In this document: in pieces, positions 7,679-16,570 of the stretch
Layout of the letters: each line of letters opens with the position of its first letter
Numbering within the stretch: the first letter of the stretch is position 1
Origin: Daejeonella rubra
Lineage (GTDB): Bacteria > Bacteroidota > Bacteroidia > Sphingobacteriales > Sphingobacteriaceae
Length of the DNA: 64,000 nucleotides
NCBI RefSeq assembly: GCF_900103545.1
Contig: NZ_FNHH01000021.1
Location: 1-64,000 of the forward strand
Direction of reading: 5' to 3'
Notes under the pieces: generated by a model
Told to the model about the DNA's origin: nothing
Database searches by the model: none
What the model saw: only the letters and a program-made list of their open reading frames with translations
Made by a program: the position numbers and the translations under genes

Positions 7679-8425
7679 TTACTTTAACTTAGAAAAGGCT
7701 GTTGGTTGCATGTATACAGATTCCACTTTTTCTACAAGTTTACCATTCACTTCAGATGCAGTGCTTGCCTTTATCCAATCCGGATCTTTACGAAAATTCT
7801 CCCATGACAATCGTCCAGCAGCCTCATTCTTGTAGGCCAGGAAATAAAGTAGTTTTGGTTGTACCGAAGCATCCTTTTCAAGGGTTGTAAAATATGCGAT
7901 GTTCTGCATTCCATTATTCTTGAAGATCTTCATGGTATGATCTCTGAAACGGGTTTCAAGATCTTGAAGTTTTCCAGGCATTGCAGTATAGATGCGCATT
8001 TCAAAAGTGCGCATTTCGCCTCCCTTTGATGCTTTAATTTTAGGTGTGAAATCAGTTGCTTTCAGGAAATAGATGTTAGATTTTGCAATAAGCTTTCCGT
8101 TTGCTTCCGATTTTTTTGCAGCTTCCTGCCATTGCGGATCATTCCCAAATTCCTTCCATGATGCATCTCTGGCTTCTTTACTTGGATAAGCCATTAAATA
8201 ATAAAATGCGTTATCCGGATTTTTGGTCGGAATCCAATATCCAAGTCCGTCAATTCCATGTTTTTTAAACAATGGCACTGCATGATCTCTAAACCGGTCA
8301 ACTAATGCATCCAGTTTACCGGGATTACAATAGTAAACTCTTAATTCAAAATATCGGTCGTCTTTAGGCTTTGCAAAGCTGAGTTGGCTGACAAGAAGCA
8401 TCAAAATCAGTAATGTTTTTTTCAT
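7679..8425 (-). CDS. Exported tandem NIPSNAP-domain protein
   Basis: I place the start at 8425 (MKKTLLILMLLV), giving a standard signal peptide ending SFA. The longer frame to 8482 would run into the leader repeat. Two NIPSNAP domains (ferredoxin-like, dimeric alpha/beta-barrel type) follow: one beginning YFELRVYYCNPGKLDALVDRF and one beginning FEMRIYTAMPGKLQDLETRF. Each contains a DHxxxxFKxxG helix and a W.xF..DP.W segment. NIPSNAP proteins in Bacteroidota are often secreted and appear near sugar-degradation genes; no reaction is established. Its neighbour upstream is the uxuA operon, but the 180-base gap with its own leader element suggests separate control. Confidence 0.88.
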   Translation of the reverse strand: MKKTLLILMLLVSQLSFAKPKDDRYFELRVYYCNPGKLDALVDRFRDHAVPLFKKHGIDGLGYWIPTKNPDNAFYYLMAYPSKEARDASWKEFGNDPQWQEAAKKSEANGKLIAKSNIYFLKATDFTPKIKASKGGEMRTFEMRIYTAMPGKLQDLETRFRDHTMKIFKNNGMQNIAYFTTLEKDASVQPKLLYFLAYKNEAAGRLSWENFRKDPDWIKASTASEVNGKLVEKVESVYMQPTAFSKLK

Positions 8426-8451
8426 CGGTTTATTTTTTGTTTTTTTAAGGG

Positions 8452-8536
8452 TAATGAACCTGCCGGTAGGCAGGGCGATCATGATTTGATAATCATACCC
8501 CTGCGGGTTTGAGCAAAATCATGACGATTTCATTTT
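8452..8536 (-). repeat. Hairpin-forming leader repeat, copy B
   Basis: An 85-base element in the leader of the NIPSNAP gene, closely matching copy A at 2741-2812 (shared core GATCATGATTTGATAATCAT plus flanks). It has the stems CCTGCC/GGCAGG and GCAGGG/CCCTGC around the conserved core hairpin ATGATT/AATCAT. As in copy A, an A-rich run follows it toward the gene. Confidence 0.7.
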
Positions 8537-8663
8537 AGGTGTCTATTAAATAATCATTGAAAAATAGCCAAAAAACTGAATTAATTTCCGGCATTTGAAT
8601 TTTTATTGAATTTTTATGTAAAAAAAGCTTTGCAAACAGCAATTTCCATTAAAAAGACCATAT

Positions 8664-9881
8664 TTATAGTTTCTCTTCCTGTAAACTTCTCAATATCCCC
8701 AGTTCAAGACCGCGTATCTCTGCAAGTCCGCGAAGCCTTCCTATAGCAGGATAACCTGGGTAAGTGACCTTTTTCAGATCATCTAAAATTTGGTGACCAT
8801 GATCTGGCCTGACCGGAATGGAACATTTTCTCCCCTGCATTACAATTACCAGTTCTCTGATCACTGCGTACATATCTACATTCCCTTGAAGGTGATTATC
8901 TTCAAAAAAATCACCCTTTTCGTTTCTTCGTGTGCTTCTTAAATGAATAAAATGAATTCTTTCGGCAAAATCCCGGACCATTGCCGGCAGATCATTACCG
9001 GCAAGTACACCAAATGAACCGGTACAAAAACAAAGTCCATTGTGGAGGGAGGGCACTGCTGCAATTAAATCCTCTATATCTTTTGCGCAGGTCACCACTC
9101 TGGGCAAACCTAAAACTGCAAACGGAGGATCATCGGGGTGAATTGACATGACTACACCCGAATCTTCTGCCACAGGAACAATATTCTTTAAGAAATAAAT
9201 GAGATTTTTCTGTAATTGATCTCTGTCGATGGTATCATAGGTGGCTAATGCTTTTTTAAATTGTTCCATCGTAAAACCCTCATCACTACCAGGTAAACCT
9301 TTGAGCATATTTTGAACCAAAAGGTTGACTTCAGACTCATTCATGGAAGACATTAATTTCTCAGCCCTTTTATTTGTAACGCTATCATAGTCATTTCTTG
9401 CATTTTTTCTTTTTAAAAGAAAAATATCAAAGGCAGTCAGGGCAGCCATTTCAAAGCGAATGGTTTTAGAACCATCAGCGAGCTGAAAGTTCAAATCAGT
9501 TCTGGTCCAATCCAGAACAGGCATAAAATTGTAGGTAACATTTTTGATTCCGCATTCAGAAAGATTACGAATAGTCTGCTGATAATTTAAAATATACTGC
9601 TCAAATCCTTCAGTCCGGGTTTTTATTGCCTCATGAACCGGAACGCTTTCCACCACCGTCCATACCATACCTGCAGCCTCAATTAATTCCTTTCTGATAT
9701 TAATTTCCTCCACAGTCCACACCTCCCCAACAAGCACATGATGCAATGCAGATACTACTCCCGTACAGCCGGCTTGTTTAATATCAGCCAGAGAAACTGA
9801 ATCATTTGGTCCGAACCAGCGCATAGTTTGTTCCATGCGATAGCGTACATTAGAATAAGATGGGTATAAAATTTGTTCCAT
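8664..9881 (-). CDS. uxuA: Mannonate dehydratase
   Basis: Dehydrates D-mannonate to 2-keto-3-deoxygluconate in hexuronate breakdown. The 405-residue length and the sequence are those of UxuA: an N-terminal MEQTMRWFGPNDSVSLADIKQAG, a central GVVMSIHPDDPP, then FCTGSFGV and a late IHLRSTRRN...FEDNHLQGNVDM and PVRPDHGHQ. His, Cys and Asp residues in these blocks are the expected metal and catalytic positions of the TIM barrel. No signal peptide, so cytoplasmic. It begins 12 bases after the SDR gene and is the last gene of a three-gene minus-strand operon. Confidence 0.96.
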   Translation of the reverse strand: MEQILYPSYSNVRYRMEQTMRWFGPNDSVSLADIKQAGCTGVVSALHHVLVGEVWTVEEINIRKELIEAAGMVWTVVESVPVHEAIKTRTEGFEQYILNYQQTIRNLSECGIKNVTYNFMPVLDWTRTDLNFQLADGSKTIRFEMAALTAFDIFLLKRKNARNDYDSVTNKRAEKLMSSMNESEVNLLVQNMLKGLPGSDEGFTMEQFKKALATYDTIDRDQLQKNLIYFLKNIVPVAEDSGVVMSIHPDDPPFAVLGLPRVVTCAKDIEDLIAAVPSLHNGLCFCTGSFGVLAGNDLPAMVRDFAERIHFIHLRSTRRNEKGDFFEDNHLQGNVDMYAVIRELVIVMQGRKCSIPVRPDHGHQILDDLKKVTYPGYPAIGRLRGLAEIRGLELGILRSLQEEKL

Positions 9882-9893
9882 TGACCTTGAAAA

Positions 9894-10721
9894 TTAAACC
9901 CCGCCATTGATGGTAAAACCGCCATCTACCCCGACAGTTGTTCCGGTTACAAATTTTGAGTCATCACTCAACAGCCAAATCAGGGCACCGCATAATTCTT
10001 CAGGATCTCCAAATCTTTTAAAAGGAGTATGACTGATGATGGAGTGCCCGCGACTTGTTAATGTTCCATCAGGCTGAGTTAATAATGTGCGGTTTTGTTC
10101 CGTTAAAAAGAAACCAGGCATGATGGAGTTCATTCGGATCTTATCGCCGTAACGGTTCGCCATTTCAACAGCAAACCACTTGGTATAACAATCAATAGCT
10201 GCCTTTCCCATACTATAGCCTAAAACCCTGGTGATAGCCCTCACCGAACTTACTGAAGAGATATTAACGATACTTCCACTACCTGATTTAACTAGCTCAG
10301 GTCCGAATACCTGAACAGGAAGTACCGTTCCCCAAAGATTCAGGTTCATTGCTGTTTTAACACCTTCAATATTAAGATCAAATACATCTTTATCAGGAGC
10401 TAAAACAGCTTCAGGGATATTGCCCCCCGCACCATTCACCAAGCCATCGATCCGGCCAAAGGTGCTTAAAACTTTATCTCTTGCCATTTCAAGCTGATCC
10501 TTTTCAAGAACATCAGCAGCTATAAATATGGCTTCAGCACCTTCCTTATTTATCTCCGCCGCTCTCCGGTTTCCGGTTAGCTCATTTCGGCCCAGAATAA
10601 CCACTTTGCCGCCCTGACTGGCAATGGCTTTTATAAACGCTCCACCCAAAATACCGGTGCCGCCACTTACTATAATTACTTTTTTACTTAATGAAAACAT
10701 GTTGTTTAATTTATTTTTCAT
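9894..10721 (-). CDS. SDR-family oxidoreductase, probable fructuronate reductase
   Basis: A classical short-chain dehydrogenase/reductase: the Rossmann glycine motif GGTGILGG (about residues 20-27), NGAGG (about 97-101), the catalytic Ser in SSVSS, and YSMGK (Tyr and Lys). The C-terminus GTTVGVDGGFTINGGV is typical. Located directly upstream of uxuA, it most likely interconverts D-fructuronate and D-mannonate. This differs from E. coli UxuB, which belongs to a long-chain dehydrogenase family, so I leave the symbol empty. Met1 (10721) or Met8 (10700, MFSLSKKV) could be the start. Confidence 0.88.
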   Translation of the reverse strand: MKNKLNNMFSLSKKVIIVSGGTGILGGAFIKAIASQGGKVVILGRNELTGNRRAAEINKEGAEAIFIAADVLEKDQLEMARDKVLSTFGRIDGLVNGAGGNIPEAVLAPDKDVFDLNIEGVKTAMNLNLWGTVLPVQVFGPELVKSGSGSIVNISSVSSVRAITRVLGYSMGKAAIDCYTKWFAVEMANRYGDKIRMNSIMPGFFLTEQNRTLLTQPDGTLTSRGHSIISHTPFKRFGDPEELCGALIWLLSDDSKFVTGTTVGVDGGFTINGGV

Positions 10722-10752
10722 ACGACAAACCCCTGATGAAAAACCAAACCGC

Positions 10753-12192
10753 TTAAATCTTTTTATCGGTGTCCTTCAAGCCAAATTTCTCATTAAGGTC
10801 AAACACCTTATCTGCTGAAAATTGATTCCCTGAAACCAGTTCTAATTGTTCATCCAAAAGTTTATGCATTTGAGGAAGTTTTTCACGAATGTCATGTACA
10901 ATATTTGCTGTATCGGATAAGGTTTGGATGCCAATGGTATCAATCATTGAAATAACATCTTCCATTTGCCGCATAACAGATTTTAATTGGTTGGGAAGCC
11001 AACTGGTAATAGGAGTACCGCCGGTAGCTTTTGCATAGGGAGTATTAGCCATAATATACTTTTGAACAAATTGCCAATGACCATTTCTGAAATGATAAAT
11101 TTCTTCCAGGATCCCTAAGAGGTAGACCAGCCCGTCCCCATTTAATTTCTCCAGCAGATAACCTGCAATACCCCGATCACCGATCTGGTTAACCGCCTCT
11201 TCCAGATCTATAAAAAACTCCTGAATACACTTTGGTCTATAGGTTCTTAGATCTAACAAATATTTTGTTAACTCATTTTTAGGGTAATACCGGATAACTC
11301 CTGCAAAAATATCCTCCATAGGAATAATGTCATCCTGTGCCCCGGTCTGTCCTCTGAACTGCTTAGGTTCGTCCCATACCCCCTGATAGATTACCCCATC
11401 ACCAAAGAGCTCTTCATTGCCTTTTACACCCATGATAAACACTCTGAAATCATTATAATGCTGCCATCTGGATGCTTTCCACATTTCCCTTCTCCGCTCA
11501 TTCATCTCTACCATTGTCATATGGTTTTGTTTCAGCCATTTGACTGTCAGCTCCCGATCATTATTCTCAATAGCTTCAAGGGTATTCATGACGGAGCTTA
11601 CCAAATCCGGAGAATGCTGATTGATATCGACATGCAGCATAATGAACCCCGCTTCATCAGGCTGCCCTGAGAATCGCACACACATTTCCAGATTAGTCCA
11701 TTCCAAACCTAAACTACTATCCTTTTTCTTGAAATTTCCCAGAGAATAGGCATAGTGATAATCCAGCCAGGGATATACATCCAGTTTTTCCGAAATTGCT
11801 ACAAAGGGCTGAGCAATCTGCGCAGGCAATATATTTCTTGCCTTACCATAATGTCCTGTTTCAAGGAAATGATGAAATGACGGCTCCAGAGTGTATGCTG
11901 AAGCAAGAAAGGAATATCCTCTAAAGAGTGCCTGGATTACAGATATATCCGTTTCATTTTTAACGCTATCCAGAAAATTAGGCAGCTTATCTACAGCCTG
12001 TACAATTGCACCCGAATTATGAAGGTATCCATGTTCTCCTTCTCCTAACTGAACAGGCATCTGATCCAACAAATATTGCAGTGCCGCGTAATGATCAGGT
12101 AACTTGGCTAAAGGCATCCTTGAAGGAAGAAAACCATGTGCGGGGCTCACATTAAAGAACCCATCTGTGTAAGACTTTTTCAATATTCCCAT
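10753..12192 (-). CDS. Indoleamine 2,3-dioxygenase-family heme protein
   Basis: A 479-residue cytoplasmic protein resembling the IDO family across its length. The block GDGVIYQGVWDEPKQFRG (about 264-281) corresponds to the family sequence GLVYEGFWEDPKEFAG, and is followed by QTGAQDD where IDO has GSAGQSS. His372 in RNGHWQFVQKYI matches the proximal heme His, and ATGGTP (389-394) matches the conserved Gly-rich loop. IDO enzymes oxidise L-tryptophan to N-formylkynurenine, but bacterial members are poorly understood and no other kynurenine gene is visible. It is first in an apparent operon with the SDR (31-base gap) and uxuA. The SAGQS-to-TGAQD change suggests a different substrate; inference. 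Confidence 0.8.
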   Translation of the reverse strand: MGILKKSYTDGFFNVSPAHGFLPSRMPLAKLPDHYAALQYLLDQMPVQLGEGEHGYLHNSGAIVQAVDKLPNFLDSVKNETDISVIQALFRGYSFLASAYTLEPSFHHFLETGHYGKARNILPAQIAQPFVAISEKLDVYPWLDYHYAYSLGNFKKKDSSLGLEWTNLEMCVRFSGQPDEAGFIMLHVDINQHSPDLVSSVMNTLEAIENNDRELTVKWLKQNHMTMVEMNERRREMWKASRWQHYNDFRVFIMGVKGNEELFGDGVIYQGVWDEPKQFRGQTGAQDDIIPMEDIFAGVIRYYPKNELTKYLLDLRTYRPKCIQEFFIDLEEAVNQIGDRGIAGYLLEKLNGDGLVYLLGILEEIYHFRNGHWQFVQKYIMANTPYAKATGGTPITSWLPNQLKSVMRQMEDVISMIDTIGIQTLSDTANIVHDIREKLPQMHKLLDEQLELVSGNQFSADKVFDLNEKFGLKDTDKKI

Positions 12193-12725
12193 CTTATTGA
12201 TTTTAATTTATAATATAATAAAGGTTTAGTTTATTGATTATCAATTGGCTAATCATTAGGCAAAGTAATATTTTATTGGCATATCGGATCCTTTTTTAAG
12301 TGTTATTACTTATCTCTTTTCATAAATGCGTTCAATAATCTTATGTACCTGAAAGGGCATTTTAATTTCGACATTCTGTTTTTTTGGCCATATCGAAAAT
12401 AACAAAAGCTGATTATTCTCTTATTACAACCGTATTTTTTGCAGGGCATCCTGAAAAGGCAACCAGTCGTAATTAGGCCCCTAATATGCGTTCCCCCACT
12501 TAATTAATTATTGGAGTTTGTAATTAAAAAAAGCCTTTGAGAAATTGTAAAACCAGCTGAATAAGCATAAAAGTAGGCGTACGTCTTAAATAAAAGAGCA
12601 GCACTGATCTTATCTGCGCGATAGGTGGGAAAATCACATACAGGACAGGGATCGGATCTCAGGTTAATTAAAAAACGATGAATTACTGTTTGAAAATAGT
12701 TTGAGTCATCAGATTCTGAAGAATA
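12193..12725. other. 533-base gene-free interval
   Basis: Lies between the start of the IDO-family gene and the stop of the GH3 gene, both on the minus strand. I see no convincing reading frame, RNA gene or strong hairpin. It presumably holds the promoter of the IDO-SDR-uxuA operon. No clean TAnnTTTG element was found; CAAAGTAA near 12260 is one base off on the minus strand. Confidence 0.5.
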
Positions 12726-15044
12726 TTAAAGTAGTTTGAAGTCTGCTTCTTTAACATGTGCTGAACTATTTCCTACGAAAATTTTAAAGTCGCCGGGCTC
12801 GGCAACAAAATCCAGATTGGAATTATAAAATTTAAGATCGTTTTCAGTTAAATTAAAGATCACCTGTTTAGATTCACCAGCCTTTAAACTGATCTTTTGA
12901 AAGGCCTTCAATTCCCTAACCGGACGGGTAATAGAACCAACCATATCACGGATATAAAGCTGAACCACCTCTTCACCATTCATTGATCCTGTATTTTTTA
13001 CAGATACCGAAATTTGAATATTACCAGAAGTTTTCATGATTTTAGAACTCAAAACCGGAGCAGAAATATCAAAACTTGTATAACTTAATCCATATCCAAA
13101 GGGATATAATGGTTCATTGCTTACATCCAGGTAATTTGAGCGAAACTTTTTAAACCATTCTCCATCAGCAAGCGGTCTGCCGGTATTTTTATGATTATAG
13201 AAAATCGGGATCTGGCCTATGTTTTGAGGAAATGTTGCTGATAATTTCCCGGAAGGATTTACATCTCCAAATAATACATCTGCAATGGCATGTCCGGTTT
13301 CTGATCCACCAAACCATACATTCAAAATAGAAGGAACATTCTTACTTTCCCAGGTAAGGTCAAGCGGACGACCGTTAAAAACAAGTAAAACAACAGGCTT
13401 ACCTGTGGCAAGCAATGCTTCTAAAAGCCTGCGCTGAATTTCCGGGATCTTTATATCTGTACGACTTGAGCTCTCGCCACTCATTTCAGAGCTCTCGCCT
13501 AAGGCTGCAACAACAACATCTGCCTTCATGGCCGCATCAACTGCTTCTTTAATAATTATAGCTTCCGGCCGATTATCTCTTGGGATCACCCTTCCAAACA
13601 TGGTAGCACGGTCCTGATATTCAGGGTCTTCTAACAAATTCGAACCCAGGGCGTAAATCAGTTTAGATTTATCAACCAAAGCATCTTCTAAGCCTTTTCT
13701 GATAGAAATTGCCTGGCTCAGATCTGTAGAAACAGACCAGGTGCCCGGCATATTGACTTTAGAATCGGCAAGGGGACCAATTAAAGCTATTTTATCAGAC
13801 TTTTTCAATGGCAGGAGATTGTTCGAGTTCTTTAAAAGCACAAAACTTTTTGTTGCAGCTTCACGTGCAACCTTTCTGTTTTCTGCAGTGAAGATTTTAG
13901 TTTTAGAGCGCTCTTCATTACAATATTTGAATGGGTCTTCAAATAAACCAAGTTTGTACTTAGCTTCTAAAATGAAGCGGCAGGCACGATTAATATCCTC
14001 AATCGAAACAAGACCTTTATTCAATGAATTCTTAAGGGTCATTAAAAATCCTTCGCCAACCATATCCATATCTACACCCGCTTTTAAGGATAAGGCCGAA
14101 ACCTGGTTAAGATCCCCAAAACCATGATCCACCATTTCATTGATCCCGGTATAATCTGTAACAACCAAACCCTTAAAATTCCAGTCATTTCTTAAAAGAT
14201 CGGTTACAAGCCATTTATTTGCCGTTGCAGGAATGCCATCAATTTCATTAAAAGAAGTCATAACACTACCTGCCCCCGCATCAATAGCTGCCTTATAAGG
14301 AGGCAAATATTCATTATACATCCGTACTTTACTCATGTCTACGGTATTGTAATCCCGGCCGGCTTCTCCGGCACCATAAAGTGCAAAATGTTTCACACAG
14401 GCCATGAGGGTGTTTATTTTTGCCAGATCATCACCCTGATATCCAATAACCATTGCTTTAGCTATTTCTGAACCTAAAAATGGATCTTCTCCGCTTCCTT
14501 CAGAAAAACGACCCCATCTGGGATCTCTGGAAATATCTACCATAGGTGAGAATGTCCAGTTAATTCCATCAGCCGAGGCTTCTTCTGCGGCGATCCGGGC
14601 TGTTTTTTGAATTAAGGGCATGTCCCATGTTGCCGACATACCCAATGGTATAGGGAATGTGGTTTTATAACCATGAATAACATCTAAACCGAAAATTAAT
14701 GGAATCTTTAAACGGGTATGATTAACAGCCATTTCCTGAGCTTTTCTTACCCTTGCCGGGGAAGTTAAGCTAAAAAAGCCTCCAACATCACCCCGTTTAA
14801 CTTTGTTCTCTAAATCAGAATTGCCTGCAGTACCTGTAATGATCTCACCACCTGTCAATAAATTTAACTGTCCGATCTTTTCATCAACTGTCATTTTAGA
14901 CATTAGGTTAGAAATGAACTGATTCATTTTTGGATCTGCACTACTAACAGCAGGATGAAGCTTTTTTAGTGGAGCCTTTTGTTGTGCTATAGCTATAGCT
15001 GAAGAAAATGTACTGAAAACAATAAGATATATAAGTATTCGCAT
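12726..15044 (-). CDS. bglX: GH3 beta-glucosidase (BglX type)
   Basis: Exported 772-residue glycoside hydrolase family 3 enzyme: signal to about residue 21, (beta/alpha)8 domain with MTVDEKIGQL, KHFALYGAGEAGRDYN and GLVVTDYTG, in which Asp297 is the predicted nucleophile. An alpha/beta sandwich follows (VVAALGESSEMSGESSSRTD), then a fibronectin-III-like C-terminal domain. It releases terminal beta-linked glucose in the periplasm. Its place behind two GH144 genes suggests it takes beta-1,2-gluco-oligosaccharides, as some Bacteroidota GH3 enzymes do. A 177-base gap separates it from the GH144 gene, so it may have its own promoter. Confidence 0.93.
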   Translation of the reverse strand: MRILIYLIVFSTFSSAIAIAQQKAPLKKLHPAVSSADPKMNQFISNLMSKMTVDEKIGQLNLLTGGEIITGTAGNSDLENKVKRGDVGGFFSLTSPARVRKAQEMAVNHTRLKIPLIFGLDVIHGYKTTFPIPLGMSATWDMPLIQKTARIAAEEASADGINWTFSPMVDISRDPRWGRFSEGSGEDPFLGSEIAKAMVIGYQGDDLAKINTLMACVKHFALYGAGEAGRDYNTVDMSKVRMYNEYLPPYKAAIDAGAGSVMTSFNEIDGIPATANKWLVTDLLRNDWNFKGLVVTDYTGINEMVDHGFGDLNQVSALSLKAGVDMDMVGEGFLMTLKNSLNKGLVSIEDINRACRFILEAKYKLGLFEDPFKYCNEERSKTKIFTAENRKVAREAATKSFVLLKNSNNLLPLKKSDKIALIGPLADSKVNMPGTWSVSTDLSQAISIRKGLEDALVDKSKLIYALGSNLLEDPEYQDRATMFGRVIPRDNRPEAIIIKEAVDAAMKADVVVAALGESSEMSGESSSRTDIKIPEIQRRLLEALLATGKPVVLLVFNGRPLDLTWESKNVPSILNVWFGGSETGHAIADVLFGDVNPSGKLSATFPQNIGQIPIFYNHKNTGRPLADGEWFKKFRSNYLDVSNEPLYPFGYGLSYTSFDISAPVLSSKIMKTSGNIQISVSVKNTGSMNGEEVVQLYIRDMVGSITRPVRELKAFQKISLKAGESKQVIFNLTENDLKFYNSNLDFVAEPGDFKIFVGNSSAHVKEADFKLL

Positions 15045-15221
15045 GGGCTAAAAAAAATTACTCAAATTTTGAAAATGCAGATTTTGAAATTCAGTGCTAA
15101 TTAATTGATCTAACACTGAACTAAAAGATTTATGTGCTATTTAAGCTCTAAAAATCTTCACCACGGATTGATGAAGACCTCATATGAAGAAACTGATCCG
15201 GATAATAAAATTTCTGCTTCA

Positions 15222-16568
15222 TCACTTTTTCAGATAAGGACTTTGGAAGCCTAATTTCTTTAGGCCTGCCTGCACATCTTCATCCTGCATAAATAATTTC
15301 CATAATAAACCGGATCTGTAATTTTCTATCATCACTACCTCCGGACCTTTGTCAATACCCAAATATCTGGGAACATACCAGTTTGCCGTTTCACTAAAGG
15401 CATCATAAAAGCCGTATTTACCCCAAACTTTATCTTTCTTTTTTTCATACCAATGGCGCATAGCTGCCAAAGACTGTTCCGGGGTATAAACAATGGACGA
15501 AATAGCAGCGGTTGGCGCAATAACACCAAGATCTTTTCCTTTCTGCGGAGCATGACCTGCATATCCAAGAATGGAATAACTGGATGTTAATCCCCAGCTA
15601 TTTGCACCGTATCCCTTATGATTTAAGGGATTATCTACACACCATTGATAATTGATCAGGGCTTGATTTTTAGCTTCAAGTCCGTAATCCCCATAGGCAT
15701 CCTTTAAGCCATTTGGATTCAAACCCAGGAAGGAATAATGTGACCAAAATAAAGGACCTCCATTTGGCGCATTTCCCTGATGAAAAAATTGAAGGGTAAT
15801 ATCTTTATAGGAACGGGGAGATTTAATTTCACCACTCATTGCCCATCCTTCATCATAAACGATCTTGTCGATACCATGTGTCGGAGAAGCAGCGCCCATC
15901 ACGTACATGATCAGACATTCGTTAAATCCTTTGACAGGGAAATTCATTTTCCATTGGTTTTGAGGACTCCAATGCCAGTAAAGGACATTCTTTCCGTTTC
16001 TATACCAATCAAAATCAATTCCTTTCCATAATTCATCGGCTAATGCCGAAAGCTCTCTTTCCTCAGGGTTTCCATTCTTGAAATATTGTTTAACACAGAT
16101 TAGTCCCTGAGCAACAAAAGAAGTTTCCACCAAATCACCACCGTCGTCAAACTTAGAAAATGGTTTCACTTTACCTGTTTCACCTACCATCCAATGGGGC
16201 CAGGCACCATGAAAGCGCTCTGCATTTTTCAAATAAACCAGGATCTTTGTTAACCTTTCTACACCTTTCTTTCTGCTTACAAACTTTCTATCAATGCCAC
16301 TTATAATACCCATTAAACCAAAACCTGCAGCTCCGGTAGCTACAATATTGCTGTCACTGGAAGGGTAAATATTATCTTCATGGAAACGTTCTCTGGCGGC
16401 ACCTGAAACTGGCTCGGCACCATCCCAGAAATATTGAAAACTATGGTATTGAACTGTGTCTAAAAGTTGATCATCAGTTAAGGTTCCGGTAACTTCTAAA
16501 TTATTTTTAACCCCACAGGATAAAAGGAAAAAAGAAAGAAGAATATATAGTTTATAATTATTTTTCAT
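15222..16568 (-). CDS. GH144-family lipoprotein (endo-beta-1,2-glucanase type)
   Basis: A 448-residue lipoprotein (lipobox LLSC, Cys18) with one Glycoamylase/GH144-type (alpha/alpha)6 domain. Conserved stretches: YFWDGAEPVSGAARERF, HGAWPHWM, DDGGDLVETSF with Glu148, and PVKGFNECLIMYV with Glu217. These two glutamates have the same spacing as the functionally important pair I recall from the characterised Chitinophaga enzyme. Family members hydrolyse beta-1,2-glucan internally to short sophoro-oligosaccharides. It starts 2 bases after the stop of its paralogue, so the two are co-translated. Other activities in the wider Glycoamylase family remain possible. Confidence 0.85.
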   Translation of the reverse strand: MKNNYKLYILLSFFLLSCGVKNNLEVTGTLTDDQLLDTVQYHSFQYFWDGAEPVSGAARERFHEDNIYPSSDSNIVATGAAGFGLMGIISGIDRKFVSRKKGVERLTKILVYLKNAERFHGAWPHWMVGETGKVKPFSKFDDGGDLVETSFVAQGLICVKQYFKNGNPEERELSALADELWKGIDFDWYRNGKNVLYWHWSPQNQWKMNFPVKGFNECLIMYVMGAASPTHGIDKIVYDEGWAMSGEIKSPRSYKDITLQFFHQGNAPNGGPLFWSHYSFLGLNPNGLKDAYGDYGLEAKNQALINYQWCVDNPLNHKGYGANSWGLTSSYSILGYAGHAPQKGKDLGVIAPTAAISSIVYTPEQSLAAMRHWYEKKKDKVWGKYGFYDAFSETANWYVPRYLGIDKGPEVVMIENYRSGLLWKLFMQDEDVQAGLKKLGFQSPYLKK

Positions 16569-16570
16569 GT

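Noticed and set aside
9894..10721. Naming the SDR gene uxuB
   Set aside because: The protein is a short-chain dehydrogenase, unrelated to E. coli UxuB. The role may be equivalent but the symbol would mislead.
13741..14127. 128-codon plus-strand frame inside the GH3 gene
   Set aside because: It is fully antisense to a well-conserved GH3 coding region and has no family similarity or ribosome site.
15090..15120. TTCAGTG/CACTGAA inverted repeat after the GH144 gene as a terminator
   Set aside because: The stem is only 7 bp with a 17-base AT-rich loop and no proper T-run, so it is too weak to call.
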